DNA of 24,676 nucleotides from UBA6049 sp965662345. GTDB lineage: Bacteria > Bacteroidota > Bacteroidia > Flavobacteriales_G > Salibacteraceae. The DNA lies in contig CBFIHE010000034.1 in assembly GCA_965662345.1 (NCBI GenBank), positions 1-24,676 of the forward strand. The letters run 5' to 3'. Made by a program: the position numbers and the translations under genes. This document shows positions 22,112 through 24,676 of this stretch, piece by piece. The notes beneath the pieces were generated by a model. It was not told the DNA's origin. It searched no databases and saw nothing but the letters and a program-made list of their open reading frames with translations. How positions within the stretch are numbered: position 1 is the stretch's first letter; each line of letters opens with the position of its first letter.

Positions 22112-22927
22112 TCATTCCGGAAAAAGTATCGCATCAGATACTTTGGAACCCGGCAATTTTAGGCTCAGTACAGGGGTATTAGATCTATTTGCTACTGTTT
22201 CTGCAACACTCCCCAGGATATATTGAGACAGTCCTTTTCTACCGTGGGTTACCAATGCAATTACATCGGCATTTACCCTCTCGGCAAATTCCATGATTCC
22301 AGCTTCTTTGGTCTCATGGTTATAAACATGTATTGAATAGTTCTTTAAGCGGTGTTGCTCTGCGAACTTCTTCATAGTACGCTCAGATATAGATGTGGAT
22401 TCAAATTGTCTTGGAGTTATAATCTTTACCAAGTGAACATGTGCACCAAGTAACTCTGCAAAACCTTGAATCTTAGGGAATACAGCATCAATCTCCCCAA
22501 AAAAGCTACTGGCAAAAACTAAGTGCTTCACATCAAAGCACTCTTCTTCTGCTTTAACAACCAGTACAGGAAACTCAGCAAGCCTCACTACACGTGCCGT
22601 ATTTGAACCAACTAACGAAGGGTCATCTGCACCTTTTCCATGAGAGCCCATCACAATCAGGTCAATATCGTGCTCTTTGGCCGCAGATATTATTGAACCT
22701 TCAAGCTTTCTCTGCTCGAGATGAATTGAAACATTCAAACCTGAGAAAACCTCATGGTCCATAAGCGCTTGTAACCTTGCGTTGCACACATCTGGATTGT
22801 CTTCTTTATTGCGCGAAACATGAATTAAGTAAATCCATGCATCACTCTTTTTAGCAATTTCTGAAGCAACTTCGCAAGCATAAAATGCGAGTTCTGAAAA
22901 GTCTGTTGGTACTAATATCTTTTTCAT
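22112..22927 (-). CDS. Tandem-domain universal stress protein (two ATP-type loops)
   Basis: A 271-aa protein with two UspA domains. The first begins MKKILVPTDFSELAFYACEV and carries the full loop G94-x2-G97-x9-G107-S108 (MGSHGKGADDPSLVGSNTA). The second (about 131-260) ends VTHGRKGLSQYILGSVAE, which keeps G229 and G239-S240 but has Val/Thr in place of the first glycine. Both ends read PVLVVK or PVLSLK, a Usp hallmark. It is the first of the three usp genes and lies downstream of a palindrome that fits an FNR-type operator. It is likely cytoplasmic, induced under low oxygen or growth arrest; that is inferred from context. Confidence 0.92.
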   Translation of the reverse strand: MKKILVPTDFSELAFYACEVASEIAKKSDAWIYLIHVSRNKEDNPDVCNARLQALMDHEVFSGLNVSIHLEQRKLEGSIISAAKEHDIDLIVMGSHGKGADDPSLVGSNTARVVRLAEFPVLVVKAEEECFDVKHLVFASSFFGEIDAVFPKIQGFAELLGAHVHLVKIITPRQFESTSISERTMKKFAEQHRLKNYSIHVYNHETKEAGIMEFAERVNADVIALVTHGRKGLSQYILGSVAETVANRSNTPVLSLKLPGSKVSDAILFPE

Positions 22928-22992
22928 ATCATCTGATTTTCAAAGTTGTTCTTATTTATTAGCCTTTTGCATGATGAATGTCAAAGGCGTAT

Positions 22993-23006
22993 ATGATTAT
23001 AATCAT
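22993..23006. promoter_or_regulatory. FNR-like operator palindrome before the usp cluster
   Basis: ATGATTATAATCAT is a perfect 14-bp palindrome of the form TGAT-N4-ATCA, close to the FNR consensus TTGAT-N4-ATCAA (4 of 5 bases per half-site). Its centre is about 73 bases upstream of the first usp start codon, in the expected activator range. The FNR-like gene is directly upstream. Confidence 0.6.
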
Positions 23007-23008
23007 AA

Positions 23009-23041
23009 AAAAAGACCTCAAACACGCGTTTGGGTCTTTTT
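23009..23041 (-). terminator. Terminator between the FNR-like gene and the usp cluster
   Basis: AAAAGACCTCAAAC pairs with GTTTGGGTCTTTT around an ACGC loop, with one T/G wobble in RNA. The T-run on the minus strand (from the A-tract at 23007-23014) marks the end of the fnr transcript. The usp cluster therefore needs its own promoter. Confidence 0.85.
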
Positions 23042-23065
23042 GCTGTAATTCTGTGCTGTTGATTC

Positions 23066-23776
23066 TTAATAGAGCTCAGCAATTTTAATCAACTTCTTGG
23101 GTTCTAATACCATAATCTTTCGCCCCTTTGTTTCAATTAAGTTCTCTTGTTTGAAATCATGCAAGAGCCTAATGACTGTTTCAGTTGCAGTTCCCACAAT
23201 ATTTGCCAAATCTTCGCGAGTGAGATTAATCTCTACAGGGCAATCGTCAGTTCCATCAATGCCGTAGGTATCTTTAAGCATTAACAGCGCTACGGCTAGT
23301 CTTTCGCGTACGCTTTTTTGAGCCAAGCTAGTGAGGCTATCGGCCATTAAGCCCAACTCTTTACAGGCTTCTTTAAGCAGAACATGATTAAACTGCGGGG
23401 AGTCATCAAGAATATCTAAGAAGTCTCCTTTGGGAACAAAACAAACCTTTGTGTCTTCCAATGCTTCTGCGGTAACCGGATAAGTCTCTTCGCTTATCAT
23501 AGCCTTATACCCTAGCAAATCTCCTGGTTTGGATATTTGAATTATTTGCTCCTTTCCATCAAAACCAATTTTATAAATCTTGATTTTACCCTTGTTTACG
23601 CAAAAGACACCTAGTGGTCTGGTACCTTCATGGAATAAAACTTGACCTTTTTTATATTCAGCACAAGACTTACTATAACTAATTTTATCTAGGTTCTTGG
23701 TGCACAAACCGCCAAACAGCGCTTTGTCTTTGACACCGCAATCTGCGCACTCAATAAAAAACTTGGAAGCTTTCAT
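23066..23776 (-). CDS. FNR/CRP-family transcription regulator
   Basis: A 236-aa regulator with an N-terminal cyclic-nucleotide-binding-like beta-roll and a C-terminal winged helix. The N-terminus has Cys10, Cys13, Cys25 and Cys38 (ECADCGVKD, GGLCTK, SCAEYKKG), and Cys59 lies in VFCVNKGK; some of these could bind a [4Fe-4S] cluster as in FNR, but the spacing differs from E. coli FNR (C-x2-C-x5-C). The roll shows YKKGQVLFHEG and SKPGDLLGYKAM. The recognition helix NIVGTATETVIRLL keeps the Glu and Arg that read TGA-type half-sites, with Ile where FNR has Ser. It heads a group with three usp genes and is bounded by a terminator. The sensing of oxygen is inferred, not shown. Confidence 0.9.
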   Translation of the reverse strand: MKASKFFIECADCGVKDKALFGGLCTKNLDKISYSKSCAEYKKGQVLFHEGTRPLGVFCVNKGKIKIYKIGFDGKEQIIQISKPGDLLGYKAMISEETYPVTAEALEDTKVCFVPKGDFLDILDDSPQFNHVLLKEACKELGLMADSLTSLAQKSVRERLAVALLMLKDTYGIDGTDDCPVEINLTREDLANIVGTATETVIRLLHDFKQENLIETKGRKIMVLEPKKLIKIAELY

Positions 23777-23809
23777 AAGGAAGACTTAAAATCGAAATGT
23801 TTGCTACCG

Positions 23810-23817
23810 TAAAGATA
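23810..23817 (-). promoter_or_regulatory. Possible -7 box of the FNR-like gene (TATCTTTA)
   Basis: TATCTTTA on the minus strand differs from TAnnTTTG by the last base and ends 33 bases before the ATG at 23776. It is the best candidate in the region. Confidence 0.3.
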
Positions 23818-24030
23818 CAAATACTCAATAGCTTCCCAAAGCGAATCAGTTCTTTCCGAATCTCTCGAATATTTTTCCATAATGGGAACGAATTACTCTA
23901 GATCAAATTGAAAAAACACCTATGAATAAAAAACAAATTTAATCCCCTACATAACTACTCATCAGACACTTACGCTTTAATATAATCTTTGAATTCCATA
24001 TTTGTACAAGAAAAGGCTTGTAATTTGATA

Positions 24031-24676
24031 GTGTGGAGAAGCGAAATTTTAGAGATCCTAAAAAACCTTTATACACTCATTATTTTTGTGGCGTTAACAT
24101 CTGCTCAAGGAGTTATCGCTCAAAAAGCAACACCTGTGAACGATATAGATGGACTATTCTATACGGTTCAAATAGGTTCATTTTCTGGTGCTACGATACC
24201 TGAAGAGTTCAAGTCTGTAACAGAATTGAACGTAGAAGAACTCCCGGGAAACAGGTTTAGATATTCCACAGGGATTTTCAGAGACATCAAATTTGCTAGA
24301 GCAAGAAGAGAAGAACTGCAAAGTGCAAATGTTAAAGGTGCATTTGTTATTGCTTTCGAAAATGGCAAACGAATTAGTTTGCGTGAGTTAAGGCAGCGTG
24401 TAGTTGAGGAAGGTGAAACAACAATTGATCGAGGTGAAACCCCATCATTAGTAACCTTACCCCAAGGTGAAAACGGCAGAAAGCAGTTTAACTTCAATCT
24501 AAAATCAGGAGATGTTCTGAGCGAGGCAACAAGAGAAGTAAGCGATTTATTGGAGAATCAAATACTTGATTATACTCAGTCTCAAAGTGCCATAGATACT
24601 AATTCATTGAATGCGCTCTTTCAAATGACTTATGACACCATAGATATGACATTCTATGATAGTGCCTACAACATGG
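24031..24676 (+). CDS. Exported protein with SPOR-like segment (C-terminus off window)
   Basis: The frame is open from 24031 (GTG) to the right edge, giving 215 visible residues. MWRSEILEILKNLYTLIIFVALTSAQGVIAQ is a signal peptide with likely cleavage at VIA-QK. Residues about 45-120 (DGLFYTVQIGSFSGATIPEE, RYSTGIFRDIKFARARREEL, GAFVIAFENGKRI) have the layout of a SPOR/LysM-adjacent repeat: 'Y-x-V-Q-I-G-S-F' start and 'F/Y-x-A' helix. SPOR domains bind peptidoglycan lacking stem peptides. The rest (ISLRELRQRVVEEGETTIDR onward) is acidic and unassigned. There is no ATG; GTG at 24031 fits the signal peptide, with TTG at 24025 as alternative. It diverges from the FNR-like gene. Confidence 0.72.
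   Translation, partial: MWRSEILEILKNLYTLIIFVALTSAQGVIAQKATPVNDIDGLFYTVQIGSFSGATIPEEFKSVTELNVEELPGNRFRYSTGIFRDIKFARARREELQSANVKGAFVIAFENGKRISLRELRQRVVEEGETTIDRGETPSLVTLPQGENGRKQFNFNLKSGDVLSEATREVSDLLENQILDYTQSQSAIDTNSLNALFQMTYDTIDMTFYDSAYNM

Overview
The window reads as chromosomal DNA of a member of the Bacteroidota, most likely Flavobacteriales. The reasons are AT-rich DNA, starts without clear Shine-Dalgarno sequences, repeated promoter boxes of the Bacteroides type (TAnnTTTG and its TAnnTTCG variant), and typical protein families: a Pif1-like helicase with a C-terminal HTH, a DUF1573 protein, a long-form GAPDH, an AddB-like nuclease, and an FNR regulator beside tandem universal stress proteins. 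I see no rRNA, tRNA, CRISPR array, insertion sequence or phage gene. Most of it is ordinary core genome.

Left part (1-7530). On the minus strand are the start of a SulP transporter and a small Cys/Lys-rich protein with its own promoter and terminator. A plus-strand helicase follows. The minus strand then carries a broken beta-barrel gene (2979-3506), valS, a possible 27-aa membrane peptide, a small lipoprotein, and a second, more decayed beta-barrel remnant (6934-7473). Both remnants are interrupted by in-frame stop codons and not by frameshifts.

Middle (7530-14200). On the plus strand are a DUF1573 protein with a clean terminator and a class I/II aminotransferase. On the minus strand are a TPR protein and an AddB-like nuclease/helicase subunit in one operon. 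The TPR gene is divergent from a small conserved-looking protein, with only one base between the two start codons. An ElaA-type acetyltransferase and an SRPBCC protein follow.

Right part (14200-20400). On the minus strand are the long GAPDH and a DegP/HtrA protease, separated by a strong terminator. On the plus strand is a tightly overlapping four-gene operon: a membrane-anchored unknown protein, dapF, a RimJ/RimL-type acetyltransferase and mltG. It links precursor synthesis for peptidoglycan (diaminopimelate) with glycan-strand cleavage (MltG).

Far right (20400-24676). An FNR/CRP-type regulator and three two-domain universal stress proteins lie on the minus strand. A terminator follows fnr, and a perfect palindrome (ATGATTATAATCAT) precedes the first usp gene. 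It fits an FNR-type operator, so this looks like a low-oxygen or redox stress module. Divergent from fnr, an exported protein with a SPOR-like segment runs off the right edge.

No clearly new system is proven. The observations I rate highest are the FNR-palindrome-Usp module, the divergent gene pair with 1-bp spacing and mutually embedded promoter boxes, the two nonsense-interrupted barrel genes, and the small Cys/Lys protein.
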